DNA of 64,000 bases from Rhynchopus sp. YZ270_cl-10. Lineage: Eukaryota; Euglenozoa; Diplonemea; Diplonemida; Diplonemidae. Shown piece after piece: positions 20,571 to 33,060 of the stretch (position 1 is the first letter of the stretch; every line of letters begins with the position of its first letter). The position numbers were made by a program, and so were the translations under genes. The notes below the pieces were generated by a model. The model was given only the letters and a program-made list of their open reading frames with translations, did not search any database and was not told the origin of the DNA. The DNA lies in NCBI GenBank assembly GCA_964035575.1, contig OZ037882.1, positions 1,116,001 to 1,180,000 of the forward strand. The letters run 5' to 3'.

Positions 20571-21390
20571 TTTTCGCGCGGAGCGCAAAAAAAAAAAAAT
20601 TTTCTTTGGAGAAGGCTCGGTTTTCCATTATTGTTACAAAGTGTAGTGATTTAGGATCTTTTTTTTCAGGAAAATTCAAAGGATAAACCACTTTTCCGGT
20701 GACCCCCCTCCCCCTCCTATACCAAAAAAAGTTTTCCTCCCCGGATTTCGATCGGACCCCCCTCCCCCCCTTTTATTGTTATTTTGTAACAATAAATGGA
20801 AAAACGAGCCTTCCCTTGCCCTCGGTAACCCCGTAAGCCAAAACCCCGAAACCTGGAAAAAGGCCTGGAACGGATAAAAAGATTCAAAAATGACGAAGCA
20901 ATACAATGAAGAGCCTAGAGTCAACAGTGATGACGACGAAAGTATGCGACGCTGAGAGCAAGAATAATAAAAAGAAGAGACTCTCGCATGAAATCTGACA
21001 AGTTTAATACAAACAGCGTGTAAAAAAAAAGAGGGGTGGGACTCTATTTTTTTTCTTGGGTGAACAATTGGAGGAAGAATTGCGAGGCAATAATATGCAA
21101 CTTTTATAAAGTAACGCTACAAGTATGTCTGGTTTTTGTGCGCACCCCAATAATGAAGTGTAACAAAATAAATTTTTTTTTTGTAGTTTCGACAATCACC
21201 TGTCCGAGAACGGGTTCTGTACACAATGTTTTATATATATATTTTTTTTGTAGCTACCTGCAAAAAAAAAAAAGAAGATGAACCTGAGCCTCTCGGGCTT
21301 AACCACCTCGAAATAAAGTGTAAAATGGTGTAAAAAAAAAAAAAAAAGAAAAAAAAAAAGTTAAAAAGATGACCCTAAGCCCGTACTTAT

Positions 21391-22404
21391 TTAAGTACTT
21401 ACTTCTGAGAAAGTTCCCGACTTGTCGTCACTCTCCTCGTCATCGTCATCGTCATGGTCAATGGTATGGTTACTAACCGCTTGAGAAACCATGACATCCT
21501 CACTGACTTCTCCAACTTCGCTGCCTTCATCTGCAGAGTCATGGCGGAGGTCATCTGGAACCTCAGACTCCCATGAGCCACCTCCAACATTTACCTTGGC
21601 GGTGGCCACTGCACTGGCGAGAGGAATGTAGACCATGGTATTTCCACCCTTCTCTATTACGACTTCTTTACTGAAGTCAATCACGTACGTGTCGGGAACA
21701 CGATACTTGAAATCGTAAACACCAGGTGTGAAGTTGGTGCTGGGCAATGTTCTTTTGAACGACATGGTGAAGTCGCTGCCCGAGAGTTTTGCAGAGTCAG
21801 GGACGAGCTTCGTGCACCCGCTCTCCACCATGAGCCAGAGACACTTCACTCCATTGTGCGTAACCCCGCCTTTGTTTGTGCATTCTGGCCAGCTTCTCGT
21901 AATCTTTTTAGCTGGTGTCACTGAGGAGGTCTGTAGTTTGGCCTGGTACAACGTGAGAACTTTCGCCTCATCGAGGTTGCATTTCTGTGCCAAGTTCTTC
22001 AGGCTCTTGTACTCCGCCGAATTGCTCTGTCCATTGGTGGGCGTTTGGCGCAGGGTGAAGCCGCAGAATTCGAGGTCGCTGTTCCCACTCGCTCGGCGGG
22101 AATAGTACGTCATGCTGCCGGCGTCTACTGCATTTTTGGCAGTCTTAATTTTGTGAAGTAAGTTCATCTCAATGCTAATTAAGCCGCTCTCTGATTTCAG
22201 ATTTATCCCGAAAAGATTGTTCAACATCGCCTTCAACGGCGCATGAAGGAATGATTTGCCCTCTTTTTTCATCACATATATCTTGAGGAAGTTCTGCACC
22301 ACATCCCTCACCTTAGATTCCACAGCCGGTTTGGGTTTGGGTTTGTCATCTACGACCTTCGATCTTTTGGTAGGCAGGGGCTGTGTCGCTGAGCGTTTTC
22401 CCAT
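21391..22404 (-). CDS. Gene B of R2: 337-aa protein of unknown function
   Basis: Full-length and intact. It differs from the R1 and R3 copies by L instead of F before TLYQAK and matches them otherwise as far as I can see. The start at 22404 lies at the palindrome shoulder and the stop lies just inside a poly-A/T tract. In R2 the gene is directly downstream of the unoccupied insertion site used by element a in R1 and R3. Confidence 0.75.
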   Translation of the reverse strand: MGKRSATQPLPTKRSKVVDDKPKPKPAVESKVRDVVQNFLKIYVMKKEGKSFLHAPLKAMLNNLFGINLKSESGLISIEMNLLHKIKTAKNAVDAGSMTYYSRRASGNSDLEFCGFTLRQTPTNGQSNSAEYKSLKNLAQKCNLDEAKVLTLYQAKLQTSSVTPAKKITRSWPECTNKGGVTHNGVKCLWLMVESGCTKLVPDSAKLSGSDFTMSFKRTLPSTNFTPGVYDFKYRVPDTYVIDFSKEVVIEKGGNTMVYIPLASAVATAKVNVGGGSWESEVPDDLRHDSADEGSEVGEVSEDVMVSQAVSNHTIDHDDDDDEESDDKSGTFSEVST

Positions 22405-22515
22405 TTTTTATATTGTTTTTGTTGGTTAATTCCTGAATTGAGTGTCAGGGGGCGGGAGGGTAGCTTGAACCATGCACATTAATTAATAATTATAATGCAA
22501 CCTCGTTCAACCACC

Positions 22516-23535
22516 CCCCTGACACCCAATTCAGGAACCAACAAAAGCAATATAAACTGCCTACCAAAAAAGCGAAGCCCGATGATGCCACAAACCAGCT
22601 ACTGTGGAATCTAAGGTGACGGATGTGGTGCAGAACTTCCTCAAGATATATGTGGTGAAAAAAGAGGGTAAAGCATTCCTTCATGCGCCGTTGAAGGCGA
22701 TGTTGAACAATCTTTTCGGGATAAAGAGAGCGGCTTAATTAACGTTGAGATGAACGCACAAAATTCACAAAATTAAGACTGCCAAAAATGCAGTAGACGC
22801 CGGCAGCATGACGTACTATTCCCGCCGAGCGAGTGGGAACAGCGACCTCGAATTCTGCGGCTTCACCCGCCCACCAATGGACAGAGCAATTCGGCGGAGT
22901 ACAAGAGCCTGAAGAACTTGGCAGCAGAGAAATGCAACCTCGATGAGGCGAAAGTTCTCACGTTGTACCAGGCCAAACTACAGACCTCCTCAGTGACACC
23001 AGCTAAAAAGATTACGAGAAGCTGGCCAGAATGCACAAACAAAGGCGAGGTTACGCACAATGGAGTGAATCCTGACTCTGCAAAACTCTCGGGCAGCGAC
23101 TTCACCATGTCGTTCAAAAGAACATTGCCCAGCACCAACTTCACACCTGGTGTTTACGATTTCAAGTATCGTGTTCCCGACACGTACGTGATTGACTTCA
23201 GTAAAGAAGTCGTAATAGAGAAGGGTGGAAATACCATGGTCTACATTCCTCTCGCCAGTGCAGTGGCCACCGCCAAGGTAAATGTTGGAGGTGGCTCATG
23301 GGAGTCTGAGGTTCCAGATGACCTCCGCCATGACTCTGCAGATGAAGGCAGCGAAGTTGGAGAAGTCAGTGAGGATGTCATGGTTTCTCAAGCGGTTAGT
23401 AACCATACCATTGACCATGACGATGACGATGACGAGGAGAGTGACGACAAGTCGGGAACTTTATCAGAACCAGAGGCCATGACTTTGGTATTTTTACCCC
23501 TTTCTCTCCCCCCCCCCCCTCCCAGTACCTGTTAG
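22516..23535 (+). pseudogene. Inverted copy of gene B with a long open remainder (R2)
   Basis: The best preserved inverted arm: an open frame of 205 codons from 22918 runs from KCNLDEAK through the acidic tail and then into GTLSEPEAMTL, which replaces the gene B ending. An in-frame gap removes the KCLWLMVESGC block. Its 5' part is broken. It might still give a truncated protein, but the absence of the basic N-terminus argues that it is a relic. Confidence 0.7.
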
Positions 23536-24239
23536 ACACACTTGTAGTGTTATTTTGTAAAAGTTGTTGTGGTTGCATATAATTATTAATTAATGCCAAA
23601 AGATCGGGTGGAGGGGTGGGGGTGAGATGACAGCTAAAAGATCGGGTGGGGGTCGGTGAGGTCGTTCATTTTTGTTACACACACACACACACACACAGCA
23701 TTTTATGTGACATGACAGGTGCCACCTTCACGGTGACTACCTCGACGACGCACACGCTCCACAACGAGGTCAAACCCGAAAAAGAGAACCTTAGGGCACA
23801 GCCAGTACACCTTTCCCTAAGTGTGTAGCATGCAGAACATACATGGGCTGACATCAAAACCAAAAAAAGAAGCAAATAAAAAACAACATTTTTTGTTTAT
23901 CTCTCTGCAAGAATTTTTCCCACGGCTATTTGTGTGTACCATCAAAAGTGCTCGTAAGTGCCTTCATTTCCATTTTTCCCCCAGGATTGAGGACATGTGG
24001 GCCACCAAGGCCAATTTGTGATGTCGAAAAAAAAAGTTTTGGTCAAAAAATGGACTTGTCTTTCGCTAACACCACGAAAAAATCGGCTGCGCAAAACCGT
24101 GTTTTAGACCCCCACAGATGCTCAAAACTGCCAAATTTTGCTTTTAATGGCCTCAAATCGTCGAAATTCGCCCTAAAAGGGGGCAAAAAAAAAAATTCGA
24201 GAGTCCCTTTCCCTGGGAGGCAATAGCCACCGGCAAAAA

Positions 24240-24525
24240 CACCTGTCATATGACAGGTGGTACCTGTCAAAATGACAGGTACCACCTGTCAAAATGACAG
24301 GTACCACCTGTCAAAATGACAGGTACCACCTGTCATATGACAGGTACCACCTGTCAAAATGACAGGTGGTACCTGTCATCTTACAGGTACCACCTGTCAT
24401 ATGACAGGTGGTACTTGTCACCACCTGTCATTTTACAGGTACCACCTGTCATATTACTAGTAATATTCAATTATCACCTGTCATATTTATAACTAGTTAC
24501 ACCACCTGTCATATCACCTGTCATG
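24240..24525. repeat. Terminal iteron array of R2
   Basis: Same arrangement of ACCTGTCA/TGACAGGT palindromes as at the right end of R1, with practically no differences. Confidence 0.8.
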
Positions 24526-24547
24526 GCCATAACTAGTCCGTCGTGTA

Positions 24548-24576
24548 CTTGTATTAGCCCCCCCCCCCCCCCCCCC
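24548..24576. repeat. Linker CTTGTATTAG plus poly-C between R2 and R3
   Basis: The linker has about 19 C here against about 21 in the R1/R2 linker, so the tract length drifts. Confidence 0.85.
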
Positions 24577-24695
24577 CTACACGACGGACTAGTTATGACC
24601 ATGACAGGTGATTTTACTAGTAAAATGACAGGTGAAAATTTTTGACAGGTGGTACCTGTCATTTTGACAGGTACCACCTGTCAAAATACAGGCAC

Positions 24696-25200
24696 CAGGT
24701 ACCCAGGTGCCCAGGTACCCAGGTACCCAGGTACCCAGGTACCCAGGTACCCAGGTACCCAGGTACCCAGGTACCCAGGTACCCAGGTACCCAGGTACCC
24801 AGGTACCCAGGTACCCAGGTACCCAGGTACCCAGGTACCCAGGTACCCAGGTACCCAGGTACCCAGGTACCCAGGTACCCAGGTACCCAGGTACCCAGGT
24901 ACCCAGGTACCCAGGTACCCAGGTACCCAGGTACCCAGGTACCCAGGTACCCAGGTACCCAGGTACCCAGGTACCCAGGTACCCAGGTACCCAGGTACCC
25001 AGGTACCCAGGTACCCAGGTACCCAGGTGCCCAGGTACCCAGGTACCCAGGTACCCAGGTACCCAGGTACCCAGGTACCCAGGTACCCAGGTACCCAGGT
25101 ACCCAGGTACCCAGGTACCCAGGTACCCAGGTACCCAGGTACCCAGGTACCCAGGTACCCAGGTACCCAGGTACCCAGGTGCCCAGGTACCCAGGTACCC
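24696..25200. repeat. GGTACCCA minisatellite (R3)
   Basis: About 63 units of 8 bp, with a few GGTGCCCA variants at positions different from those in R2. Confidence 0.95.
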
Positions 25201-26844
25201 CCAATGACATAACGAAGTATCGCTTGAAAGTACCGTTCAATAACCTTTCTTGGGTGTGCATGAAGTAGCACACAAGGTATATCAAACGGTAAATCAATCA
25301 GATAAACGTTACATCATCGGAAAATTGTTGGCACCGCCCCCCTGTCTTCGTATTTATTACGTCGACAGGCCAAACAGCGTTGGGCTCAGAAGAAGCAGTG
25401 CAAAACACTGGGGATCAACATGAGAACCAACTCCCAACAACACAGGCTACCAAAGTAGCAGGTGGGGTGTTGCGGGTGTTTGGGGTGAAAGAAAATCGAT
25501 TTTGGTAAGTTCCAGCAGAAAATTCTTAAGTTTGCACTAGTCGAGAGAGGCTTACCCGCTGCAGTGAAGCAGTGCACCCATTTAAGGATGGAGAAGCGTG
25601 ACACGCACATACAAGTATGTACGTTACTTCAACAAAGGCTGAATTCTGGTAATTCTAAGGGATGTGAATTCAGCCACCACGCAGGTAGTGTTTTAAGGTT
25701 CCTCGCTTTGTTCTGCACAGCGGCCTTATGATACAAAGGAGTTGCCCCCGCTCTCTTTCGCGCAAACTTAAGAAAATTCTGAAGTAACTACAACCTGGCG
25801 TGCGGGTACAGATGCATTGCTTTGTTCTTTCCTCAAAGTCATGTGTGATCTCTCGGGTCTGTACTAAAGTCAGTGTTTAGATAAGCATCCACTTGACTCG
25901 TTCTAACAACCGTTGAAATCTAGAACAAAACAACACACTGCCCCTTCTCACACCAAGCCGCCATGCTTCAAGAGCATGCCCTGGGCAAAAATTACTGTGA
26001 CAAAAACTGGTTTCTGGGGGAACGCAATATTTTCTTGTGTCTAGTCCTCCGCAAGCAGAGGACAGACTTTCCGGATCCCGAAGTCGAATTTCTTGCACTA
26101 GCTATGCTCCCTGGGTTAATGGCTATAGCAGTGACTGACAAGAGTTTCCCACCCCCAGATGAAGAAAGAACCGACGCAGAGTTGTGGCTTCTTCATAGTT
26201 TTTTCTGCATTTTATAAGTTCATCCTGTGAGGGAGGGTGTTTTTGGAGGTGTGATGGGAAGAGGAAAAGAAAAAGCAAGAAGAAGAGATATTACTTTTTT
26301 GGTGTCGCTACTAGTAAATGACAGGTGTAAAGTATGACAGGTGGAAACCTGCCATGTCACAGGAAATGCTGTGTGTGTGTGTGTAACAAAATGAACGACC
26401 TCACCGACCCGCATAAAATAAAACTTATAAGAACAAAACCCAAGAAACAAACAAAAAAAAAAAAAAAAAGAGAGAAAACAAACAAGAGCAAACACTCTCA
26501 AAAGAAATGCTCGAGACTCGTTCCTCTTTGCTTGTTGCTCAAAAGACTATTAACGGGGGGGGGGGGGGGGGGGGAAAGTAAAGATTGTTTGTTGTTCGCT
26601 TCCACACCACTTCTGCACTCAGATTCAAGTCTTTTGGCTGTCCTTACAAGCGCCTGCCAAAACGCTCGCCTCGTGGGTGTGGACTTTTTTCTTTTTCTTT
26701 TTCCCTTTTTTTTCTTCGACTTGATTTACGGTATGGTTGTGTTTGACTGAAGTACAGAAAGTGTCGTGGAGCACAGGGAAGAAAAGAGAGAGAGGGAAAA
26801 CCGGGGAGCGGGAGAGGGGAAAACCCGCAAACCTTAGATTTAAA

Positions 26845-28266
26845 TTAACTATGAGCAGATTTCATGTGCGAGTCTCTTGCTCTAGCATTTGAGAAACGTG
26901 TTGCGCACAACGGGCAGGTTTTTTTATCCAAATTCTCAGCGTGCGCATGCAACAGGTGTTGGCTTAGCCCCGCAGTTTCCCTCAAACAAAACGGGCACTT
27001 CATGATAGGTGCACGATGTTTGCCATCGTAATGGGCAAATAATCCAACTGAAGATTCGAATCCGGTGTTGCAGATAATGCAAGTATGGTCACCATTTTCA
27101 TCATCTTTTTTTTTATCCTCGCACACATTTTCGACATTTTCGTCATCACTGTTGACTCCAGGCTCCTCATTGCACACACAAATGAGTAAAGTTTCCCCAG
27201 CTTTATCTTTTTTATCCCATACGTATTTTTGCCCCTCCGCCCCTTTGTTGCAAGTATGCCGCTTCATACCCAGGTTTTTGACACGAGTTCTCAAACTAGT
27301 GAAGGCGTCTGTCCAGACAGCGTCTTTCTCGGTGATGCAGGTATGAAAATGAAAAGTGTTATAGTTATATAATACAGGCAATTTTTTTCTGTCGACTGGG
27401 CCAAGTTCAGGCAGGTCGCGTTTGCAATTTTGCTCAACCAAATGCTTCTTGCTCAGTTCAAATGCCAGCAAGTCACGTTCCATGGTCTGGACAGATGTAC
27501 ACACAGTCCATCTCTTGCGTTCCCCATTGCACTGTTCGAAAGCCTCATCTGAGAGACATATCCGATGTGCATCCTCCACGTCAAACCAGTGCTCAAGGCT
27601 ATGAGCGTATGACGACCTGGTGACGCCTGCTTTGAAAAATTCAAGCAAAAATATGAGGGTATGGTATGAGAGGAGGGCGTAAAGGAAGTCCTTCTCGTAG
27701 GGGTTATCTGTGCCTTCGTGGTAGTGATACCTGACAGGTATGTCTTGGTACCGGAAAAAAATGAGCACCTGCATACAGCTGCACATTATTTCCCGCATGC
27801 CAACCGTTTCACGTTCAAGCATGGTGAGGAGGGTACGTGATTGAGACCCCGTCATGTTCCCATCAGAAGAACCAGTGACTGTTTCTTGTGTGCTTCCTGC
27901 GTTGGGGATGGTCTTTATCATCAGGTTCACCATGCCTTTGCAATCGTGCAACGCAGGGGTTAAGGCATAGCACGGATGCTCAAATCGGTGCGAAATGTAA
28001 CTGGTGAAGCCGAGCTCATCCATGCGCTGCAGGCTACACCTCTCACACCGATGAAGCTTCTTCAGTCTGTCATCGATATCAATGGGGCAGAAAGAGAAGG
28101 CTGTGTGCTTTCTGACTGCAAAGTTCCCCTTCACCGTGAACTCCCCACCAGCTATCCTCGTATTATCTGCTGACGCATACACGCCTCGAAGTGCATTCAG
28201 AAGTGCAACAGAAGTGGTCGTCAACGTGCTGAGGGTTAGATTCCTGACTGTCGCGGACAAAACCAA
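26845..28266 (-). CDS. Gene A of R3: N-terminally replaced version, 473 codons
   Basis: It retains everything from FCPIDIDDRLKKLHRC to the three C-terminal C2H2 fingers, identical to R2 in what I compared. The first 60 or so residues (to RKHTAFS) are the antisense of the inverted arm, brought in by the same deletion as in R1. The frame stays open across the junction. D97 and the FGGDH segment are missing, so if gene A is a transposase this form would be catalytically dead but could still bind DNA through its fingers. It might therefore act as a repressor. Confidence 0.6.
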   Translation of the reverse strand: MVLSATVRNLTLSTLTTTSVALLNALRGVYASADNTRIAGGEFTVKGNFAVRKHTAFSFCPIDIDDRLKKLHRCERCSLQRMDELGFTSYISHRFEHPCYALTPALHDCKGMVNLMIKTIPNAGSTQETVTGSSDGNMTGSQSRTLLTMLERETVGMREIMCSCMQVLIFFRYQDIPVRYHYHEGTDNPYEKDFLYALLSYHTLIFLLEFFKAGVTRSSYAHSLEHWFDVEDAHRICLSDEAFEQCNGERKRWTVCTSVQTMERDLLAFELSKKHLVEQNCKRDLPELGPVDRKKLPVLYNYNTFHFHTCITEKDAVWTDAFTSLRTRVKNLGMKRHTCNKGAEGQKYVWDKKDKAGETLLICVCNEEPGVNSDDENVENVCEDKKKDDENGDHTCIICNTGFESSVGLFAHYDGKHRAPIMKCPFCLRETAGLSQHLLHAHAENLDKKTCPLCATRFSNARARDSHMKSAHS

Positions 28267-28510
28267 AAGCGACTTTTACGAGTGGTGGTTGTTCTGCGGC
28301 CTCGTTGCTTTGAAGTCCATACAGTCGCGTGGGTGCTACGTTAAGAAGTTGCGCATCCCTTTCCTTCATTTCAGGTTTGGAGGTGATCATGCAGAGTTGC
28401 TGAGACTGTGTAAGGGTTTAGGAGGAAAACATCGAACTGCTTTCTGCCCCATTGACATCGATGACAGACTTAACTTCATGATAAAGACCATTCCCAACGT
28501 AGGAAATTTT
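28090..28510 (+). pseudogene. Inverted decayed copy of gene A (R3)
   Basis: Plus-strand arm remnant, joined to the minus-strand gene at the same junction as in R1 (GGGCAGAAAG next to AGAAGGCTGTG). It encodes a frame with HFRFGGDHAELL that has no start of its own. Confidence 0.65.
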
Positions 28511-30302
28511 CGCGCGGAGCGCAAAAAAAAAAAAAAAATTTCTTTGGAGAAGGCTCGGTTTTCCATTATTGTTACAAAGTGTAGTGATTTAGGATCTTTT
28601 TTTTCAGGAAAATTCAAAGGATAAACCACTTTTCCGGTGACCCCCCTCCCCCTCCTATACCAAAAAAAGTTTTCCTCCCCGGATTTCGATCGGACCCCCC
28701 TCCCCCCCTTTTATTGTTATTTTGTAACAATAAATGGAAAAACGAGCCTTCCCTTGCCCTCGGTAACCCCGTAAGCCAAAACCCCGAAACCTGGAAAAAG
28801 GCCTGGAACGGATAAAAAGATTCAAAAATGACGAAGCAATACAATGAAGAGCCTAGAGTCAACAGTGATGACGACGAAAGTATGCGACGCTGAGAGCAAG
28901 AATAATAAAAAGAAGAGACTCTCGCATGAAATCTGACAAGTTTAATACAAACAGCGTGTAAAAAAAAAGAGGGGTGGGACTCTATTTTTTTTCTTGGGTG
29001 AACAATTGGAGGAAGAATTGCGAGGCAATAATATGCAACTTTTATAAAGTAACGCTACAAGTATGTCTGGTTTTTGTGCGCACCCCAATAATGAAGTGTA
29101 ACAAAATAAATTTTTTTTTTGTAGTTTCGACAATCACCTGTCCGAGAACGGGTTCTGTACACAATGTTTTATATATATATTTTTTTTGTAGCTACCTGCA
29201 AAAAAAAAAAAGAAGATGAACCTGAGCCTCTCGGGCTTAACCACCTCGAAATAAAGTGTAAAATGGTGTAAAAACAGGGGAGTTTAAAATATCGGTTTAC
29301 CGGTTTCAAAAACCGAAAAATTCGGTTTGAGGATTTTGAAAAAAAAAAAAAAAAGCTATGGAAAATCTGGATTTTTGAAAAAAAAAATTTTTTCCTCGTA
29401 ACAGGGTTTCTGGCCAGAAAAATCCTGTTTTTGCAGATAATGTGACCCCACCATTTGACGGACGGAGCTCGGAGAAGCCAAACATGAGTGAGAGAGGAAG
29501 GGGAAGTGAGGCCCTGGGATAACCCCATCCCTCAAAAATTCCTTAACACTCTGTGTTAAGGTTTTTAAGGCTGCTTTTGCTACGCACCCTGTACCTACAC
29601 CCCCATACGGGGTCCACCAAAAATCGACATTTCACGCAGAGGCACCAAAGTGTAAGATTTTTTCGGCGTTGGAAAGATTTGGGCCAAAAAAATGAGGTAT
29701 TTAGAATACAGTTTTCTGAGAGATTTGTTTTTAATTCCTATTTTCGTGTCGCGAGTTTACGTGGGAAACGCTTTAGAAACGTGCGTTCCTTAAGGCAAAA
29801 CGGGCGTTTTTCACCGAAAACCACGAGTTTCAGCCCAAAACCCGGTTTTTTGGGCCCAGACCCGTGTATGTGGCGCCGGAAACGCACTTGCGGGGTACCG
29901 AAGGTGGGCTGCGGTTTGTAACCACTCGTTGCGTTGCTTGGGTTCCGTTCGATGCATTCAGATCGGTTGCGTTGTGTTGGATGCGTTCGTTGCGTTCTGT
30001 TCGTGGGTGCCTGTTCGTTTCTGTTCAGATCTTTGCGTACATCAACCACCATCAAGAGGGAGCGTTAATGATCAGCAAAACTAAATTCTTGCTATTTACA
30101 ACCCGCCTCAAAAATTCACTTTTTGTAAGAAAAATTTTTAAAAAAGGAACAGAAATCGAAAAAAGTTGTTAAGGGATGAAGGGTGGGGGGTGGGGCCCGT
30201 GAGGGGGCGAGAAAGCTCGGAATTCGCTTTTTTTTTGCCCAAACCGATTTTTTACCTCAAACCGAGTTTTTTGAAAAAAATCCAAACTTTTAAACTCCCC
30301 TG

Positions 30303-31816
30303 CAGGGGTCCTAAGAGTGGTAACTTTTACCACTTCCGAAGTGACCTTTTTTATTTTTTTGAAATTCGAAGGTCACTTCGAAGTGACCTTCGAAAAGTGC
30401 CCTAAAAAGTGACCTTTTTTTTTATTTTTTGAAATCCGGTGTCACGAAGTGACCTCGGATACTTAACATACACCGGGAGCACGTTGGAGGGTCTGGGATT
30501 TTTTTTCTTTTTTGTCAAGATCAGTGGTCTGCAGGGCGCAGGTTGCTACCATGTACAATTTTAAGCGATTTTTTTTTTTTTGAAATGTTGCGTACCGTGG
30601 CTTCGCCAGAAACTTTCGTTTCAGCAAAATACGTAAGTAATTTACGGAAACTTACGATAATTACCAACGATAGTGCCATTTTATGGCAACATTTTTTAGA
30701 AATGTTGCGTACCGTGGCTTCGCCAGGAACCAAAACGGTGACACAGACCGCTGCGAAAATTGCCTCACAAGAAAAAAATGTATCTAGTATATGTGGTGTC
30801 CCGCGACCAGCCCACAATCGCCCCCCTAGAGCCCACCTGGGCCCACCTGTGCCCACCTGAACCCAATTTCACCCGATTTCGCCCGATTTCACCCGATTTC
30901 GCCCGGATTTCAAAAATTCCTTTTTTTGGGTTGGCGGTGGGGAGCTTGGGCGGGGTTTGACCAAAACCAAGAACTTGGCCATTTCGGCAAAGTGACCCCA
31001 CCACAGCGCGGACGGATTCCGGAAACGCCAATCGCGGCATGTTTTGGAGCCCACTTTTTTTCAGGGAAAATATTTGCTTCCAGATGTCGGAATTTTCCGG
31101 AAAATTTCCAGAATTAGGAAACAGCCTGGAAGAGCGGTACTGTGTACTGTGTACTGTGTACTGTGTACTGTGTACTGTGTACTGTGTACTGTGTACTGTG
31201 TACTGTGTACTGTGTACTGTGTACTGTGTACTGTGTACTGTGTACTGTGTACTGTGTACTGTGTACTGTGTACTGTGTACTGTGTACTGTGTACTGTGTA
31301 CTGTGTACTGTGTACTGTGTACTGTGTACTGTGTACTGTGTACTGTGTACTGTGTACTGTGTACTGTGTACTGTGTACTGTGTACTGTGTACTGTGTACT
31401 GTGTACTGTGTACTGTGTACTGTGTACTGTGTACTGTGAGTCACCTAAAGGGGTTCTGCTCAACGAAAGTGGCCGATTTTTTTTTTAGTTCACCCAGACC
31501 CAGCCCGGAAATCTCGAAAAGCGCGGTTTCTGGGTGTTTTACTGGGCCAAACCCTCACAGAAGCCAAAAACCCCTGTTTTTGCCCGATTTCGCCCGATTT
31601 CACCGGGGTTGGGGACACCCCATAGTACCCTGTCCCTATGATACGGCGATCCAACGTCCAGTGTATGTCCGAGGATTTGCACCTTTTCAACTTCACTTGT
31701 GTTGTTGCCATACCGCCTCTGAGGGGGGAAAGTTTTTTTTTTTCCTCCCCAAAAAACGAGAAGTGACCTTGAAGTTACCATTTTAATTTTTTTTGAGAAC
31801 AGCGTTAGGACCCCTG
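30303..31816. mobile_element. Nested hAT-like element b (R3)
   Basis: CAGGGGTCCTAA ends and CTCCCCTG target duplication at 30295-30302 and 31817-31824. It is 35 bp shorter than the R1 copy, because of its smaller satellite. Confidence 0.85.
31138..31438. repeat. (TACTGTG)n satellite, 43 units (R3)
   Basis: Perfect 7-bp array of 301 bp at the same place as the 48-unit array of R1. Confidence 0.97.
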
Positions 31817-31825
31817 CTCCCCTGG

Positions 31826-32981
31826 CAGGGCGTTCGCCCCGGGGCGAAAAATATTTTTTTTCGTTAAAAAAATCTTTTCCTGAAAAAATGACATTTTATT
31901 TCGCCCCAGGGCTTCGCCCCACCGGGGCGAAACCCTGTATAAATAAATAAATAAATAAAAAAAGGGGGAAAAATTTTATTGTTCACTTTGTCAAAATCTC
32001 TTTGTTTTTCTCTTTGTCTATTTTTCCTGCATTTTTTATTCTCTTCTTTGTACTTTCTTTTGTTTTGGTTGTTGTTAGATAAGCTCAATCGCCTATCGAG
32101 TTCTGTGAATAGCACGGAACTCCTTTTCATGTGTATCCATGGAAATCAGTATCATATGTGATACCGGGGAGAGAAAAATTGGAGGTAAAAAATTTTGAAA
32201 AAAGGTGTCGTTTGAGAAAAACAAACAAACGGACGCGCTGTGTGAAAAACGAGTGTTTCTCTGCGCGTGATATTTTGTGGGGAAGAATAAAACATTATGA
32301 AAAAAGCTCGTTGCGTTCCCACTATCGTTTCCGCTGCGCTCTCACTAGCGTTCCCACTCCATTCGGTTTTCTCTTACTTAAAAAAAAAGAGAGAGAGAGA
32401 TTTCTCCCCACCACCCTGTAGACCCCCCCGGAGGGGGGGTCGCAGAGGGGTGTCCACTGTACTCAAAATCATCCGCAAACCCGCCTGCTGTGAGAGGAAG
32501 TTTCCCCAGCACTCCCGCTCGCTCCTCAATCCTGCAGTCTGCTGAAGGTGTACCGTACCCCCTGTTATAGAAGGTGTCACTGCTCGTGTCAACTCTATCT
32601 TCAATGGCAGAGAGTTGAAAATAATCAAAATAAGGATGAAGTCTCATATGACAGATGCCTCTCTCTTGTACATCTGCTTGATTAAACAACACAAAGAGAC
32701 CCTCAGTGAGGGGGGATTGATGAAATTCTCCATCGTTTTGCTGGTTTTAGTATCAGGAAAGTGCAGCTGTAATATCACTTGTGCTGGGGAAGGGATCACG
32801 CGCAAATCGCAAATTTTTTTTTGACCATTCAGTACCAGGGATTCACCCCACGAACACAACTTCTCTCCGGCGGGAAAATTTTTTTTGACCTATTTTAAGC
32901 ACTAGTAAAAAAACGAAAATTTCGGGGGTTTTGGCATTTCGCCACGATCAGGAAAAAACGATGGCGATAGCGAACGCCCTG
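31826..32981. mobile_element. Nested hAT-like element c (R3)
   Basis: CAGGGCGTTCGC ends and TCCCCTGG target duplication at 31818-31825 and 32982-32989. The same length as in R1 (1156 bp). Confidence 0.85.
32402..32859 (-). pseudogene. Unidentified captured coding fragment in element c (R3)
   Basis: Same pair of minus-strand frames as at 11930-12387, unchanged in what I compared. That is expected if R1 and R3 separated recently and says nothing about function. Confidence 0.4.
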
Positions 32982-32989
32982 TCCCCTGG

Positions 32990-33029
<40 letters not shown>

Positions 33030-33060
33030 GTTAAAAAGATGACCCTAAGCCCGTACTTAT

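Larger units (their letters stand above)
15775..24547. mobile_element. R2: large TIR DNA element, least altered copy (8.8 kb)
   Basis: Same termini and internal order as R1 but with none of the large insertions: left iterons, GGTACCCA array, 1.6 kb without a gene (16439-18060), gene A palindrome, non-coding 20571-21380, gene B palindrome, non-coding 23536-24240, right iterons. It is the best model of the parental element. The block inverted between the arms is at 17557-17650 and 23650-23740. The short interval 17793-17806 is a poly-G run whose length differs in each copy. Confidence 0.8.
29275..32988. mobile_element. Outer hAT-like element a with nested b and c (R3)
   Basis: Same insertion site, ends and nested order as in R1. 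The matching boundaries show that the triple insertion predates the split between R1 and R3. Confidence 0.75.
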